Source of the DNA: Rhodococcus erythropolis NBRC 15567 | GTDB lineage: Bacteria > Actinomycetota > Actinomycetes > Mycobacteriales > Mycobacteriaceae | Direction: 5' to 3' | DNA: 64,000 nucleotides | Assembly (NCBI RefSeq): GCF_001552595.1 | Contig: NZ_BCRM01000016.1 | Location: 62,001 to 126,000, forward strand | In this document: one piece after another, positions 8,663 to 18,190 of the stretch | How positions within the stretch are numbered: the stretch's first letter is position 1 | Layout: each line of letters opens with the position of its first letter | Program-made: the position numbers and the translations under genes | The notes under the pieces: model-generated | Seen by the model: only the letters and a program-made list of their open reading frames with translations | What the model was told of the DNA's origin: nothing | The model's database searches: none

Positions 8663-10114
8663 ATGTCCCGATTCATTGACCGTGTTGTGCTGCACGTCAG
8701 CGCTGGAAAAGGCGGCAATGGTTGCGCCTCCGTACACCGCGAGAAGTTCAAACCGCTCGGCGGTCCGGACGGTGCCAACGGAGGTCGCGGTGGCGACGTC
8801 ATCCTCGTGGTCGACGAGAACATCCACACCCTCCTCGACTTTCACTTCCATCCCAACGCGAAGGCGACCAACGGCAAGCAGGGCGCCGGCAGTAACCGCG
8901 AGGGTGCAAACGGTGAAGACCTCATCCTCAAGGTCCCGGATGGAACTGTGGTTCTCGATACCGACGGCAACGTCCTTGCCGACCTCGTCGGTGTCGGCTC
9001 GCGCTACGACGCCGCTCAGGGCGGCCGCGGCGGACTCGGCAACGCAGCACTCGCCTCGAAGGCTCGCAAGGCCCCAGGTTTCGCACTCCTCGGTGAAGAC
9101 GGTGTCGAGCGTGACCTGGTTCTCGAACTCAAGTCGGTAGCCGACGTCGGTCTGCTCGGATTTCCCTCTGCCGGTAAGTCTTCGCTGGTGTCCGTTCTCT
9201 CGGCGGCCAAGCCGAAGATCGCCGACTACCCCTTCACCACTCTGGTCCCCAACCTCGGCGTCGTCTCGAGCGGTGACACCACCTTCACCGTCGCCGACGT
9301 GCCCGGGCTGATCCCCGGTGCCAGCGAAGGCCGCGGTTTGGGCCTGGACTTCCTGCGCCACATCGAACGCTGCGCCGTATTGGCGCACGTGATCGACTGC
9401 GCCACCCTCGATCCGGGGCGCGACCCGATATCCGACATCGACGCCCTGGAAGCAGAGCTGGCCGCGTACACGCCCGCGCTCTCCGGCGACTCGGGACTCG
9501 GTGACCTCGACAAGCGCCCGCGCGTCGTCATCCTGAACAAGACCGACGTTCCGGAGGCAGCCGAGCTGGCCGAAATGGTCACACCCGAGATCGAAGCTCG
9601 CGGATGGCCGGTCTTCACCATCTCGGCTGTGAGCCGAGAAGGTCTGCGACCGTTGACATTCGCGCTGGCGAAGATGGTCCGCGACTATCGCGAAGCCCAT
9701 CCGAAGCCCGAGCCGAAGCGCCAGGTCATTCGCCCGGTCAAGGTCAAGGATTCCAGCTTCACCATCGAGAAGGATCCCGATATCCCCGGTGGGTTCGTCG
9801 TCCGAGGCACCCGCCCGGAGCGGTGGATTCGTCAGACCGCCTTCGACAACGACGAGGCCGTTGGTTACCTCGCCGACCGTCTTGCACGTTTGGGCGTCGA
9901 GGACGCATTGGTCAAGAAGGGCGCTCAGCCAGGGGCTTCCGTCACCATCGGTGACGTCAGCTTCGAGTGGGAGCCGATGACGCCGGCCGGTATCGATCTG
10001 ACCCGTACGGGCCGTGGAACCGACCCGCGTCTCGATCAGGTGGAGCGCATCGGCGCCGACGAGCGCAAGCATGCTCGTCGCGTCCGCCGCGGGCTGCTCG
10101 ACGAAGACGCCTGA
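8663..10114 (+). CDS. obg: Obg/CgtA family GTPase
   Basis: Essential GTPase associated with the 50S subunit, acting in ribosome assembly and the stringent and stress response. 483 residues. The N-terminal glycine-rich Obg fold starts [20 protein letters not shown]. The G domain has its P-loop GFPSAGKSS near residues 165-173, DVPGLI as G3 near 213, and NKTD as G4 near 291. A C-terminal OCT domain (about 360-440) is present, followed by a basic tail with [11 protein letters not shown]. Good Shine-Dalgarno (GAGGAAGGA) before the ATG. The rplU-rpmA-obg-proB order is classical. Confidence 0.98.
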   Translation: MSRFIDRVVLHVSAGKGGNGCASVHREKFKPLGGPDGANGGRGGDVILVVDENIHTLLDFHFHPNAKATNGKQGAGSNREGANGEDLILKVPDGTVVLDTDGNVLADLVGVGSRYDAAQGGRGGLGNAALASKARKAPGFALLGEDGVERDLVLELKSVADVGLLGFPSAGKSSLVSVLSAAKPKIADYPFTTLVPNLGVVSSGDTTFTVADVPGLIPGASEGRGLGLDFLRHIERCAVLAHVIDCATLDPGRDPISDIDALEAELAAYTPALSGDSGLGDLDKRPRVVILNKTDVPEAAELAEMVTPEIEARGWPVFTISAVSREGLRPLTFALAKMVRDYREAHPKPEPKRQVIRPVKVKDSSFTIEKDPDIPGGFVVRGTRPERWIRQTAFDNDEAVGYLADRLARLGVEDALVKKGAQPGASVTIGDVSFEWEPMTPAGIDLTRTGRGTDPRLDQVERIGADERKHARRVRRGLLDEDA

Positions 10115-10158
10115 CTCACGCGATTTCAGGACGAAAACCGAAGAGAGGGAACGGGACT

Positions 10159-11262
10159 GTGCTCGGGTCCACCAGGGAGTCGATAGCGTCGGCTCACAGT
10201 ATCGTCGTGAAGATCGGGTCGTCTGCGCTCACCAGTCTGGTGGCGGGACTCGACACTTACCGACTTGATCTGTTGGCCGATGCCATCGAGGCCCGCATGC
10301 GCGCGGGCTCCGATGTTGTCGTCGTCTCGTCCGGTGCCGTCGGCGCCGGACTGGCGCCGCTGGGACTGACCAAGCGACCGCGGGATCTCGCGACCAAGCA
10401 GGCCGCGGCCAGCGTCGGTCAGTTGGCGCTGGCTCACGCCTGGGGTACGTCGTTCGCCCGTTACGGGCGTACCGTCGGGCAGGTTCTACTCACGGCGGAC
10501 GACATCGCTCGACGGACGCAGCACCGCAACGCCCAACGGACACTCGATCGTCTACGGGCATTGCACGCGGTCGCGATCGTGAACGAGAACGACACCGTTG
10601 CCACCACCGAACTTCGATTCGGTGACAACGATCGGTTGGCTGCTCTGGTTGCTCATCTCGTCGGCGCCGACGCGTTGATCCTGTTGTCGGATGTGGACGG
10701 CCTGTACGACGGGGATCCCCGAAAGGGCGATGCCACACTGATTCCCGAGGTCAACAGTCCGGAGGATCTCGACGGTGTGGTTGCCGGATCGGGTGGCGCT
10801 CTCGGTACCGGAGGCATGGCGTCAAAGCTCTCAGCAGCACGCCTGGCCGCTGATTCCGGAGTGCCGGTGCTGCTCGCGGCAGCATCGGACGCTGCGCAGG
10901 CACTCAGTGGTGCCGATGTCGGAACGGCATTTGCGCCCCGTCCGACGCGATTGTCGGCTCGCCGATTCTGGGTACGTCACGCCGCTGACACATCGGGTGA
11001 CCTTCACCTCGACGAAGGCGCCGTTCGCGCGGTGGTGTCCAAGCGTCGAAGCCTGCTGTCCGCGGGCATCGTCGGGGTGTCCGGCGATTTTCACGCCGGC
11101 GATGTCGTGTCGCTGATGGGACCGGGGGAGAAGCCCGTCGCTCGGGGTGTCGTTGCGTTCGACGCTACGGAGATCGAGGAGATACTGGGGCGTTCCACCG
11201 CCGATCTACCGGCCGACATGCAGCGTCCCGTGGTTCACGCGGACGACTTGGTGGCGCTGTAG
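10159..11262 (+). CDS. proB: Glutamate 5-kinase
   Basis: First enzyme of proline synthesis: phosphorylates L-glutamate to gamma-glutamyl phosphate. 367 residues from GTG 10159 with GAGAGGGA upstream; the frame stays open further upstream into the obg end, but that part is Arg-rich non-family sequence. Amino-acid-kinase domain with VVKIGSSAL at the N-terminus, VSSGAVGAG near residue 60, NENDTVAT and a [10 protein letters not shown] stretch. The C-terminal about 95 residues are the PUA domain. Its partner proA is 11.7 kb away (22930), behind a block of mostly opposite-strand genes. The 3' end overlaps the convergent sirtuin gene by 28 bp. Confidence 0.96.
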   Translation: MLGSTRESIASAHSIVVKIGSSALTSLVAGLDTYRLDLLADAIEARMRAGSDVVVVSSGAVGAGLAPLGLTKRPRDLATKQAAASVGQLALAHAWGTSFARYGRTVGQVLLTADDIARRTQHRNAQRTLDRLRALHAVAIVNENDTVATTELRFGDNDRLAALVAHLVGADALILLSDVDGLYDGDPRKGDATLIPEVNSPEDLDGVVAGSGGALGTGGMASKLSAARLAADSGVPVLLAAASDAAQALSGADVGTAFAPRPTRLSARRFWVRHAADTSGDLHLDEGAVRAVVSKRRSLLSAGIVGVSGDFHAGDVVSLMGPGEKPVARGVVAFDATEIEEILGRSTADLPADMQRPVVHADDLVAL

Positions 11263-12092
11263 CTGTCGTACTCGACCAGGGCGGAAAGTGCTTCAGCACA
11301 ACCGGCTTCGAGCTTGAGGTCGGCGTATTCGTCACCTCGGGTCGTTCCGCGATTGACGATGGCGATCGGCTTCCCGGTCTTGGCGGCATGCCGCACGAAA
11401 CGCAGACCGGACATCACCGTCAACGACGACCCGGCTACCAACAGTGCATCGGCTTGGTCGACGAGGCTGTACGCCCGGGCCACACGTTCCTTGGGGACGG
11501 ATTCACCGAAGTAGACGATGTCCGGCTTGAGTAGCCCACCGCACACGGCGCAATCCACGACGCTAAAGTGTGCGGTGGATTCGATCACGGCATCCGCATC
11601 GGGCGCGATCTCGACTCCCGTTGCAGCAGCCACAGTTTCGGCAAATCCGGGGTTGGCTTCCTCCAGTCTCTCGGCGAGAGTGGTGCGGGAGATCAGCCGC
11701 TGGCAGCTCAGGCATCGAACCTGCGCGTAGGTGCCGTGGAGGTCGATGACGTTTCGCGCGCCGGCCTTGGTGTGCAGGAGGTCGACGTTCTGGGTGATCA
11801 CACCGACGGCTCGCCCTGTTCGCTCGAGTGCCGCGACGGCCCGGTGGCCCTGGTTGGGCCGCGAGCTGTCCATGTATCGCCAGCCGATGTGGTTACGCGC
11901 CCAGTAGTGACGTCGAAACGCCGGATCCCCGATGAACTGCTGGAACGTCATCGGATTGCGCGGGGGTGAATCGGGGCCACGGTAGTCCGGGATTCCGGAG
12001 TCGGTGGAGATGCCTGCACCCGTCAGAACTGCCAGGCGACGGCCGGCCAGGAGCTCGGGAAGGGCGTCGAGGCGGCTGTTGTCGGTAGGCAC
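11235..12092 (-). CDS. Sir2-family NAD-dependent protein deacylase
   Basis: Removes acyl groups from lysines using NAD+, giving nicotinamide and O-acyl-ADP-ribose. 285 residues. NAD-binding [15 protein letters not shown] at residues 25-39, QNVD at 101-104, catalytic His119 in DLHG, and two zinc-cysteine pairs (CLSC 127/130 and CAVC 181/184). The long spacing between the zinc pairs and the [10 protein letters not shown] form fit the class II (SIRT4-like) group, not the CobB desuccinylase type, since the Tyr/Arg pair typical of desuccinylases is not obvious. GTG start. Its last 28 bp overlap the end of proB on the other strand. It heads the accessory block between proB and proA. Confidence 0.93.
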   Translation of the reverse strand: MPTDNSRLDALPELLAGRRLAVLTGAGISTDSGIPDYRGPDSPPRNPMTFQQFIGDPAFRRHYWARNHIGWRYMDSSRPNQGHRAVAALERTGRAVGVITQNVDLLHTKAGARNVIDLHGTYAQVRCLSCQRLISRTTLAERLEEANPGFAETVAAATGVEIAPDADAVIESTAHFSVVDCAVCGGLLKPDIVYFGESVPKERVARAYSLVDQADALLVAGSSLTVMSGLRFVRHAAKTGKPIAIVNRGTTRGDEYADLKLEAGCAEALSALVEYDSYSATKSSA

Positions 12093-12143
12093 CGTTCCAG
12101 GATAGGCGCGTGTGCGAGACGGCGGCGCGGAGGAAGTCCGAAA

Positions 12144-12157
12144 TGTTCAATAGAACA
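12144..12157. promoter_or_regulatory. Small perfect dyad TGTTC-N4-GAACA upstream of the VOC gene
   Basis: TGTTC (12144-12148), AATA, GAACA (12153-12157), located 27 bp before the chosen ATG of the VOC gene and about 50 bp from the divergent sirtuin start. It could be an operator for either gene. It is the reverse of an SOS-box core (GAAC-N4-GTTC), so it is not read as a LexA site. Confidence 0.3.
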
Positions 12158-12184
12158 CGTGTACGACTGTCGATACTCGTAGAC

Positions 12185-12664
12185 ATGAACACAGTGAACC
12201 CAATTCCCGCTGGTTACCGCACGATCACTCCCTACCTTGCGGTGCCGGACGGGCATGCCGCACTCGACTACTACAAACGAGCACTCGGAGCTGAGATCGT
12301 CGACGCGATGAATGCACCTGACGGCACTCTCATGCATGCCGAGATTCGGATCGGTGATTCGATGCTGCAGCTTTCGCAGGAGATGCCGGACTTCGGTCTC
12401 AGGTCGCCGCAGGACGGCTGGGTGCATTCGTCCATCGTCGTTTACACCGAGGACACGGACGAGTTCGTCGCTCGGGCCGTCGCCGAGGGAGCCACGCTGG
12501 TCACGGCGGTCGCCGATACGTTCTCGGGTGACCGGCATGGAGTGTTTCTCGACTCATTCGGCCATCGGTGGGCCGTATGCACGAAGGTCGAGGACGTACC
12601 TGCGGAGGAGGTGGCTCGCCGGGCGCGGGCGCTCTTCTTCCCGGATACGGATTCGCCACAGTAA
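12185..12664 (+). CDS. VOC (glyoxalase/bleomycin-resistance fold) family protein
   Basis: Member of the vicinal oxygen chelate superfamily, close in form to the PhnB-like/YaeR-like group (starts with ITPYLAVPDGHAALDYYKRALGAEI, ends with HGVFLDSFGHRWAVCTK). 159 residues from ATG 12185. Reading from an earlier ATG at 12143 would give a 173-residue protein, but the added part is not family-like. Substrate unknown: such proteins include glyoxalase-like enzymes, resistance proteins and orphans. It is the only + strand gene in the 11.2-22.7 kb block and faces the sirtuin gene divergently across about 90 bp. Confidence 0.85.
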   Translation: MNTVNPIPAGYRTITPYLAVPDGHAALDYYKRALGAEIVDAMNAPDGTLMHAEIRIGDSMLQLSQEMPDFGLRSPQDGWVHSSIVVYTEDTDEFVARAVAEGATLVTAVADTFSGDRHGVFLDSFGHRWAVCTKVEDVPAEEVARRARALFFPDTDSPQ

Positions 12665-12708
12665 CTTTCGGCAGCTTTCGCCGGATCATTCAGGCTGCGG
12701 CGGCGTGC

Positions 12709-13641
12709 TCAGTATCCGGCGACCGGGTCGACGAGGGCAGCCAGTGCCTCGCCCTTCGCGAAGCGGGTCACGTTCTTGGAGACGTGATCCGCAAACGCGG
12801 CGGGGCGAAGTCCCGGCGGATTGGAATCGTGGGGTGTGATGATCGCATTCGTCAGATCCCACAGCGGGTGACCGTCCGGGAGGGGTTCGGGGTCGGTGAC
12901 GTCGAGACCGGCGCCGCCGATCTGCTCCGACTCGATTGCCTCGACCAGCGCGTCGGTATCGACCAGTGATCCGCGCGCGACATTGATCACCCAGGAATGG
13001 GGTTGCATCGCCGCCAACTGCGCGCGGCCAACGAGGTGACGGGTGGCCGGGGTGGCGGGCGCAGCGATCACGAAGTGATCTGCGCGAGAATAGATTTCAT
13101 CCATCCTGGATGCGGGGTACGTCGAGATGGCCCCGGGAACCGGGCTACCGGAACGATTGACTGCGATGCTGTCCGCCCCCTGCGCGGCCAGCATCGGAAT
13201 CAGCGCGCGGCCGATACCGCCTGCGCCGATGATCGCAACCGTCGAGCCACGAAGGGTGCCGATCTTGGGAAAGAACTCGAACTGACGCCACGTTCGAGCT
13301 TCGATGTGTGCGGGCAGGTGACGAACTCCGGCCAACAGCAGCATGAGCGCGTGCTCGGCCACCGAGGCCGAAAACGCGCCGGCCGCCGAGGTCCACGTGA
13401 TTTCGGTGTCCTTCGGAATCACACCGGAGTCGAACCAATCCTCGATTCCCGCCGACGGCAGCTGCACCCACCTGACCGACGCCGGTAACTCCGACGGAAA
13501 AGTTTCGGGTGAGCCCGCCCAGATCAGGGCGTCGGCAGTGTCGATCGGACTGATCAGACCTCCGCCCCGAAGCACCGCGCTGTCGAGCAGTGCATCGGGG
13601 ACGGGGCCGATCGCTACGCGTGGAGAGGTGTCAGTCGCCAT
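12709..13641 (-). CDS. D-isomer-specific 2-hydroxyacid dehydrogenase
   Basis: NAD(P)-dependent oxidoreductase acting on a 2-hydroxy/2-oxo acid pair. 310 residues. Rossmann motif GAGGIG at 139-144, catalytic Arg223 (NVARGSLVD), Glu252 (DPEPLPDGHPL) and His271 (ITPHDSN), so all three catalytic residues are present. The N-terminal substrate domain is short and lacks signatures of PdxB, SerA or formate dehydrogenase. It starts only 9 bp after the ectC stop on the same strand, so it is almost certainly the fourth gene of the ectoine operon, where ectD or ask_ect is often found. Its substrate is unknown. Confidence 0.92.
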   Translation of the reverse strand: MATDTSPRVAIGPVPDALLDSAVLRGGGLISPIDTADALIWAGSPETFPSELPASVRWVQLPSAGIEDWFDSGVIPKDTEITWTSAAGAFSASVAEHALMLLLAGVRHLPAHIEARTWRQFEFFPKIGTLRGSTVAIIGAGGIGRALIPMLAAQGADSIAVNRSGSPVPGAISTYPASRMDEIYSRADHFVIAAPATPATRHLVGRAQLAAMQPHSWVINVARGSLVDTDALVEAIESEQIGGAGLDVTDPEPLPDGHPLWDLTNAIITPHDSNPPGLRPAAFADHVSKNVTRFAKGEALAALVDPVAGY

Positions 13642-13650
13642 GACTAGACG

Positions 13651-14049
13651 CTACGCGGGGACCTCCACCAGTGGGTAGACACCGTTCTCGTCGTGTACCT
13701 CACGCCCGGTGACCGGCGGATTGAAAACGCAGAGCATGCGCATCTGCGTATCGGGCTCGACGCGGTGACGCTCGTGACCGTTGAGCAGGTACATCGACCC
13801 CGGTGCGAGATCGTATTCCTTGTTGTTGTCCAGGTCGATCAGCTTGCCGGTGCCCTCGACGAGCCAGACCGCTTCGACGTGGTTGGCGTAGTGGAACTCG
13901 TTGACCGAACCTGCCTTGATGGTGGTTTCGTGGAACGAGAACCCGACGCGGTCGCCGCCGAGGACGATGCGCTTACTGCGCCAGTTGCCGTCCTCGCTCG
14001 TGATGTCGCGGTCGGTGTCGGTGATCTCGGTGGTGGTGCGAACGATCAT
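13651..14049 (-). CDS. ectC: L-ectoine synthase
   Basis: Cyclises N-gamma-acetyl-L-2,4-diaminobutyrate to the compatible solute ectoine, using iron in a cupin fold. 132 residues, family length. Starts MIVRTTTEI, with the conserved SFHETTIKAGS and HYANHVEAVWLVEGTG metal-binding region and GSMYLLNGHERH near residue 85. Third gene of ectABC, 15 bp after ectB, with GGAAGGA before the ATG. Confidence 0.97.
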   Translation of the reverse strand: MIVRTTTEITDTDRDITSEDGNWRSKRIVLGGDRVGFSFHETTIKAGSVNEFHYANHVEAVWLVEGTGKLIDLDNNKEYDLAPGSMYLLNGHERHRVEPDTQMRMLCVFNPPVTGREVHDENGVYPLVEVPA

Positions 14050-14064
14050 GGGAGAGTCCTTCCT

Positions 14065-15327
14065 CTAGCTGCAGACCTTGAGTGTCGCCTCGGCCAGAAT
14101 GGAGAGGCCGTGCTCGAGCTCGTCATCGGTAATCGTCAGTGCCGGAAGCAGTTTCACAACCTGGTCGGAGGGTCCGGAGGTCTCCGCGAGCAATCCCTCG
14201 TCGAATGCCAGCTGGCAGACCTTGCCGGCGCGCTCGGGTTGATCGAAAACGAGGCCCTGAACCAGGCCGCGTCCGCGGTGCGAGACCTCGCCGGGGAACT
14301 GATCGGAGAGATTGGCGAAGCATTCGCTGATGCGTGCGCCCTTCTTCAAGGTTGTCTTCGTCAGTGCGTCGTCGGACCAGTAGTGGTCGAGTGCAACCTT
14401 GGAGGTGACGAACGCCGGGTTGTTGCCACGGAAGGTGCCGTTGTGTTCGCCCGGTCCCCAGACGTCGAGTTCACGCTTGAACAGCGTGAGCGCCATCGGC
14501 ATTCCGTAACCGCTGATCGACTTGGACAGCGTGACGATGTCGGGAACGATTCCGGCCTCTTCGAAGGAGAAGAACGGCCCGGTGCGGCCGCAGCCCATCT
14601 GGACGTCGTCGACGATCAGCAGGATGCCACGATCCGAGCACAGTGTTGCCAGCGCCCGAAGCCATTCGGGGCGAGCGACATTGACGCCGCCTTCACCCTG
14701 AACGGTCTCGACGATCACTGCCGCGGGACGGTTGATGCCGCTACCGGAATCATCGAGAACGCGGGAGAACCACTGGAAGTCCTCGGTGACGCCGTCGAAG
14801 TAGTTGTCGAAGGGCATCGGTGTCGTGTGCACGAGCGGAACACCGGCGCCCGCGCGCTTCATCGAGTTGCCGGTCACGGAGAGTGCACCAAGTGTCATTC
14901 CGTGAAATGCGTTGGTGAAGTTGATGACTGCCGAACGTCCGGTCACCTTGCGGGCCAGCTTCAGTGCAGCCTCGACGGTGTTCGATCCGGTCGGGCCGGG
15001 GAACTGGACCTTGTAGTCCAGGCCGCGCGGCTCGAGGATGTTGCGCTGAAAGGTCTCGAGGAACTCGCGCTTGGCGACTGTCGACATGTCGAGGCCGTGC
15101 GTGATGCCGTCGCTCATGATGTAGTCGACCAGCGCCGATTTGAGCACCGGGTTGTTGTGGCCGTAGTTGAGGGCGCCGGCACCGGCGAAGAAATCGAGAT
15201 ATTCGCGTCCGTTTTCGTCACGAATCCAGGATCCGGATGCGCTGGTGAACACTGCAGGCCAGTCACGGCAGTAGCTGCGGACCTCGGACTCGAGGGTTTC
15301 GAAAATGCTTGCTTCGTTGATATTCAT
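14065..15327 (-). CDS. ectB: L-2,4-diaminobutyrate-2-oxoglutarate transaminase
   Basis: First step of ectoine synthesis: transaminates L-aspartate beta-semialdehyde to 2,4-diaminobutyrate with glutamate as donor (PLP, class III aminotransferase). 420 residues from ATG 15327 (MNINEASIFETLESEVRSYC, the family start). An in-frame ATG 24 bp upstream contains the GGAGGA Shine-Dalgarno of the chosen start, so it is less likely. Visible: FFAGAGALNYGHNNP, GPTGSNTVEAALKLAR, DDVQMGCGRTG and the PLP-lysine in TLSKSISGYG. 48 bp after ectA. Confidence 0.97.
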   Translation of the reverse strand: MNINEASIFETLESEVRSYCRDWPAVFTSASGSWIRDENGREYLDFFAGAGALNYGHNNPVLKSALVDYIMSDGITHGLDMSTVAKREFLETFQRNILEPRGLDYKVQFPGPTGSNTVEAALKLARKVTGRSAVINFTNAFHGMTLGALSVTGNSMKRAGAGVPLVHTTPMPFDNYFDGVTEDFQWFSRVLDDSGSGINRPAAVIVETVQGEGGVNVARPEWLRALATLCSDRGILLIVDDVQMGCGRTGPFFSFEEAGIVPDIVTLSKSISGYGMPMALTLFKRELDVWGPGEHNGTFRGNNPAFVTSKVALDHYWSDDALTKTTLKKGARISECFANLSDQFPGEVSHRGRGLVQGLVFDQPERAGKVCQLAFDEGLLAETSGPSDQVVKLLPALTITDDELEHGLSILAEATLKVCS

Positions 15328-15375
15328 ATCTTCTTTGTTCCTCCGGGGCATGCTGTATGCCGAGCGCGAAGTGCG

Positions 15376-15891
15376 CTAGGCGCCGATCGTGTAAAGATCT
15401 TCGGCTTCGTGTCCATCGGGAAAATCTTTGGGCGAGAACAAGTTCTGCCTGGTTATCGGTACTTCGCGTCGACGTGCGAGCGCAGTGAAGAGTGCGATCG
15501 AAGCCTCGTTGTCGGGGCTGATCGTCGTCTCCAGATGTGTAACACCCAGTGGGGCAGTGCGATCCATCAAGTCGGACAGCATGCGGGCAGCAATTGCCTT
15601 GCCGCGCTGGTCCTCGTCGACCGCGACTTGCCACACGAACAGGGTTTCCTGCGCGCTGGGACGGGTATAACCGGAAACGAATCCGACTACGCGGCCGTCT
15701 ACCTCTGCGACGATGGACGTCGCGCTGAAATCCCTGCACCACAACAGGTATGCATAACTCGAATTGAGGTCGAGCACCTTCGAATCACGTGCGATCTCCC
15801 AGAGCCGGACTCCGTCATCGATCTGTGGGCTTCTGAACAACACCGCGTCCGGCGCGGTGGTCGGGATAGCTCTCGTATCAACAGGCTTCAT
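15376..15891 (-). CDS. ectA: L-2,4-diaminobutyrate N-gamma-acetyltransferase
   Basis: GNAT acetyltransferase that makes N-gamma-acetyl-diaminobutyrate from acetyl-CoA. 171 residues. Family marks are LFRSPQIDDGVRLWEIARDS, SYAYLLWCRDF and the acetyl-CoA loop EDQRGKAIAARM. First gene of the ectABC-dehydrogenase operon. The 160 bp up to recQ must hold the osmotically controlled promoter; no clear consensus boxes were found there. Confidence 0.96.
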   Translation of the reverse strand: MKPVDTRAIPTTAPDAVLFRSPQIDDGVRLWEIARDSKVLDLNSSYAYLLWCRDFSATSIVAEVDGRVVGFVSGYTRPSAQETLFVWQVAVDEDQRGKAIAARMLSDLMDRTAPLGVTHLETTISPDNEASIALFTALARRREVPITRQNLFSPKDFPDGHEAEDLYTIGA

Positions 15892-16051
15892 CGGTCATCT
15901 GAACGTAACAATCATTGCTGTCGAAGTCATGCAGATGTCCGTTTCGGGCCGTGCGGAACCCGTTGCGCCCCAGGTGAGGACATGAATGTGATCGTGCTCA
16001 CATTATGTAACTTTTGGTGTTGTCCGAGCGACTATTTCGGGCCAAAACTCG

Positions 16052-18151
16052 CTATTTGGGGCTCGCGAGCGCCAATGGGAGGACCGAATGCGCACCTGCC
16101 TGCCGAAGTGCGCGTGCGGCCATCGTGAAAGTCCAACCGGTGTCGGCGATTGCGTCGACAAGAAGTATCGGTCCCTGATGGATACTCATGTCCGGAACTT
16201 CCCAAACATCGACCAGTCCGGACACGCGATAGGCGGAGTTCGCTGCCGACACCGGAGGGTGGTCGGGTCGCAAGCGAAGGGTGCCCAGGTCGGTCAATCG
16301 CCCGACCTCGGCCAGCTTGGCAGCCAGGCTCGACACCAGCAACGGATGCGTCGTGGATTCGAGGGCCATCACACCGGTGGGGCGCTCGGCCCAATTCCAG
16401 GCGGCCAGAACGCTGATACACGCGCTGACCACCGCATCGGGTACCTCGGCGTCGGGACCGTCGAAAAGCGCGCGGAGACGTTGGCCCCAGCCCAGGTCCG
16501 ACATCCGTCCGAGAATGCGCCCGGTTTCCGGTCCCTCGGTGATCTTCCCGGACAGCTTGACGCCCAGCTTGCTCAGGCCGGTCGGCCACATCTTGCGCGG
16601 CTCCAGGTCGAATCCGGGGCGCTGCAAGCGCGCCCGAGTCTCGTCGAGGGCGGTGGTGTCGACAGTGGTGTCGTAGCGATTGCCGGTGCAGTTGTCACAG
16701 CGTCCACACTGTGAGTTCTCCGATGTCAGACCAGGATCGTCGAGTTGTTCACGCAGGAAGGTCATTCGGCACGTGGTGATGCTCTGGTACTCGACCATTG
16801 CAGCCTGCTCGGCCTGGCGAGCGTCGTCGAGTCGACCGTAACGCTCGGCGTCGTACACCCAAGGTTCTCCGGTGCTGATCCAACCGCCCTTGACTCGTTT
16901 GACCGCGCCGTCGACGTCGAGAACTTTGAGGACCATTTCGAGACGGGTGCGATTGAGCTCCACCAGCGGTTCGAGTGCCGGTGTCGACGTGGCCTTTTCG
17001 GTGTCGAGGTGCTCGATGACGCTGCGGACCAGATGCTCGCGGGGGAAGGCGACCGAGGCGAAGTAGCTCCAGATCTGCTTGTCCTCGGCGCCCGGCAGCA
17101 GGATCACGTCTGCCCTGTCGGTGGAACGCCCGGCGCGGCCCACCTGCTGGTAGTACGAGATAGGTGACGACGGTGCGCCGAGGTGGACGACGAACCCGAG
17201 ATCAGGCTTGTCGAAGCCCATCCCGAGGGCCGAGGTGGCCACCAGAGCCTTGACGCGATTGCCCAACAGGTCCTGCTCGAGGGATTCACGTTCGGTGGGA
17301 TCGGTCTGGCCCGTGTAGGCGGCGACGGTATGACCGCGCTCGGAGAGCAGGCTTGCGAGGTCGCGAGCGGCCGAAACCGTCAGCGTGTAGATGATGCCCG
17401 ATCCCGGCAGCGTCTCGAGCATGTCGGCGAGCCAGGCAGCGCGCGCCGTCGCCTCGGGAATGTGAACCACGGAAAGGTGAAGTGACTCGCGCTCGAGCCC
17501 GCCACGAAGTACGAGCGTTTCCTCGCCGCCGACGCCGAGTTGGGCGGACACGTCCTCGACGACGCGGTTGTTGGCCGTAGCCGTGGTCGCGAGGACGGGA
17601 ATGCCCTCGCCGAGTTCGGCGATCAAAGTCCTGATACGCCGATAGTCGGGACGGAAGTCGTGTCCCCAGTCGGAAACGCAATGAGCCTCGTCGACCACTA
17701 CCAAGCCGGCATCAGCTGCCAGGGACGGGAGGACCTGATCGCGGAAGTCGGGGTTGTTCAGGCGCTCGGGGCTGACCAGCAGTACGTCGAGATCGTTGGC
17801 TGCAACGCGGGCGTGGATGTCGTCCCACTCCGTGACATTGCCCGAGTTGATGGTCGCGGCTCGCACCCCGGCACGCTCGGCAGAACTGACCTGGTTTCGC
17901 ATCAGGGCCAACAACGGAGAGACGATGACCGTGGGGCCGTGACCTGTTGCCCGGAGCAGCTTCGCCGAGATGAAGTAGACCGCCGACTTGCCCCAGCCGG
18001 TCCGCTGGACGACGAGGGCACGCTTGCGTTGCACCACCAGCGCCTCGATGGCCGTCCACTGGTCCTCGCGTAGGCGGGCATCCGGCCCCGCGAGTTCACG
18101 GAGCAGTCGCTCGGCTTCGTCGCGCATGGCTGGGGCAGTGGTGGTGGTCAT
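16052..18151 (-). CDS. recQ: RecQ-type DNA helicase with C-terminal phosphoribosyltransferase-like domain
   Basis: ATP-dependent 3'-5' helicase for recombination and repair. 699 residues from the ATG at 18151 (GGGG lies upstream); two other in-frame starts lie up to 10 codons upstream. Motif I is QRTGWGKS rather than the classical GxGKS, motif II DEAH (VVDEAHCVSDWGHDFRPDY), motif VI QQVGRAGRS, and a RecQ zinc cluster with CR...CGRCDNC. The roughly 200 C-terminal residues replace the usual HRDC domain. They end in GPILLVDAIADTGWT followed by AARALRQAGA, a PRPP-binding-loop type motif of type I phosphoribosyltransferases (ComF-like). I recall this fusion as typical of actinobacterial RecQ; the PRTase role is unknown. 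Confidence 0.93.
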   Translation of the reverse strand: MTTTTAPAMRDEAERLLRELAGPDARLREDQWTAIEALVVQRKRALVVQRTGWGKSAVYFISAKLLRATGHGPTVIVSPLLALMRNQVSSAERAGVRAATINSGNVTEWDDIHARVAANDLDVLLVSPERLNNPDFRDQVLPSLAADAGLVVVDEAHCVSDWGHDFRPDYRRIRTLIAELGEGIPVLATTATANNRVVEDVSAQLGVGGEETLVLRGGLERESLHLSVVHIPEATARAAWLADMLETLPGSGIIYTLTVSAARDLASLLSERGHTVAAYTGQTDPTERESLEQDLLGNRVKALVATSALGMGFDKPDLGFVVHLGAPSSPISYYQQVGRAGRSTDRADVILLPGAEDKQIWSYFASVAFPREHLVRSVIEHLDTEKATSTPALEPLVELNRTRLEMVLKVLDVDGAVKRVKGGWISTGEPWVYDAERYGRLDDARQAEQAAMVEYQSITTCRMTFLREQLDDPGLTSENSQCGRCDNCTGNRYDTTVDTTALDETRARLQRPGFDLEPRKMWPTGLSKLGVKLSGKITEGPETGRILGRMSDLGWGQRLRALFDGPDAEVPDAVVSACISVLAAWNWAERPTGVMALESTTHPLLVSSLAAKLAEVGRLTDLGTLRLRPDHPPVSAANSAYRVSGLVDVWEVPDMSIHQGPILLVDAIADTGWTFTMAARALRQAGAHSVLPLALASPK

Positions 18152-18190
18152 GGACCCCATGGTGCACGACCCTGCCGACACGTGCGGGCT

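Noticed and set aside
8618-10072. Antisense frame opposite obg, and similar ones opposite lepA (40528-42810) and subI-cysT (47117-48586)
   Set aside because: Shadows of well-supported genes, with no independent signals.
12144-12157. SOS box
   Set aside because: The core is GTTC-N4-GAAC, the reverse of the GAAC-N4-GTTC core of actinobacterial LexA sites.
13693-16128. Long + strand frame (811 codons) across the ectoine genes
   Set aside because: It mirrors ectC, ectB and ectA, which are unmistakable on the minus strand. No Shine-Dalgarno or domain.
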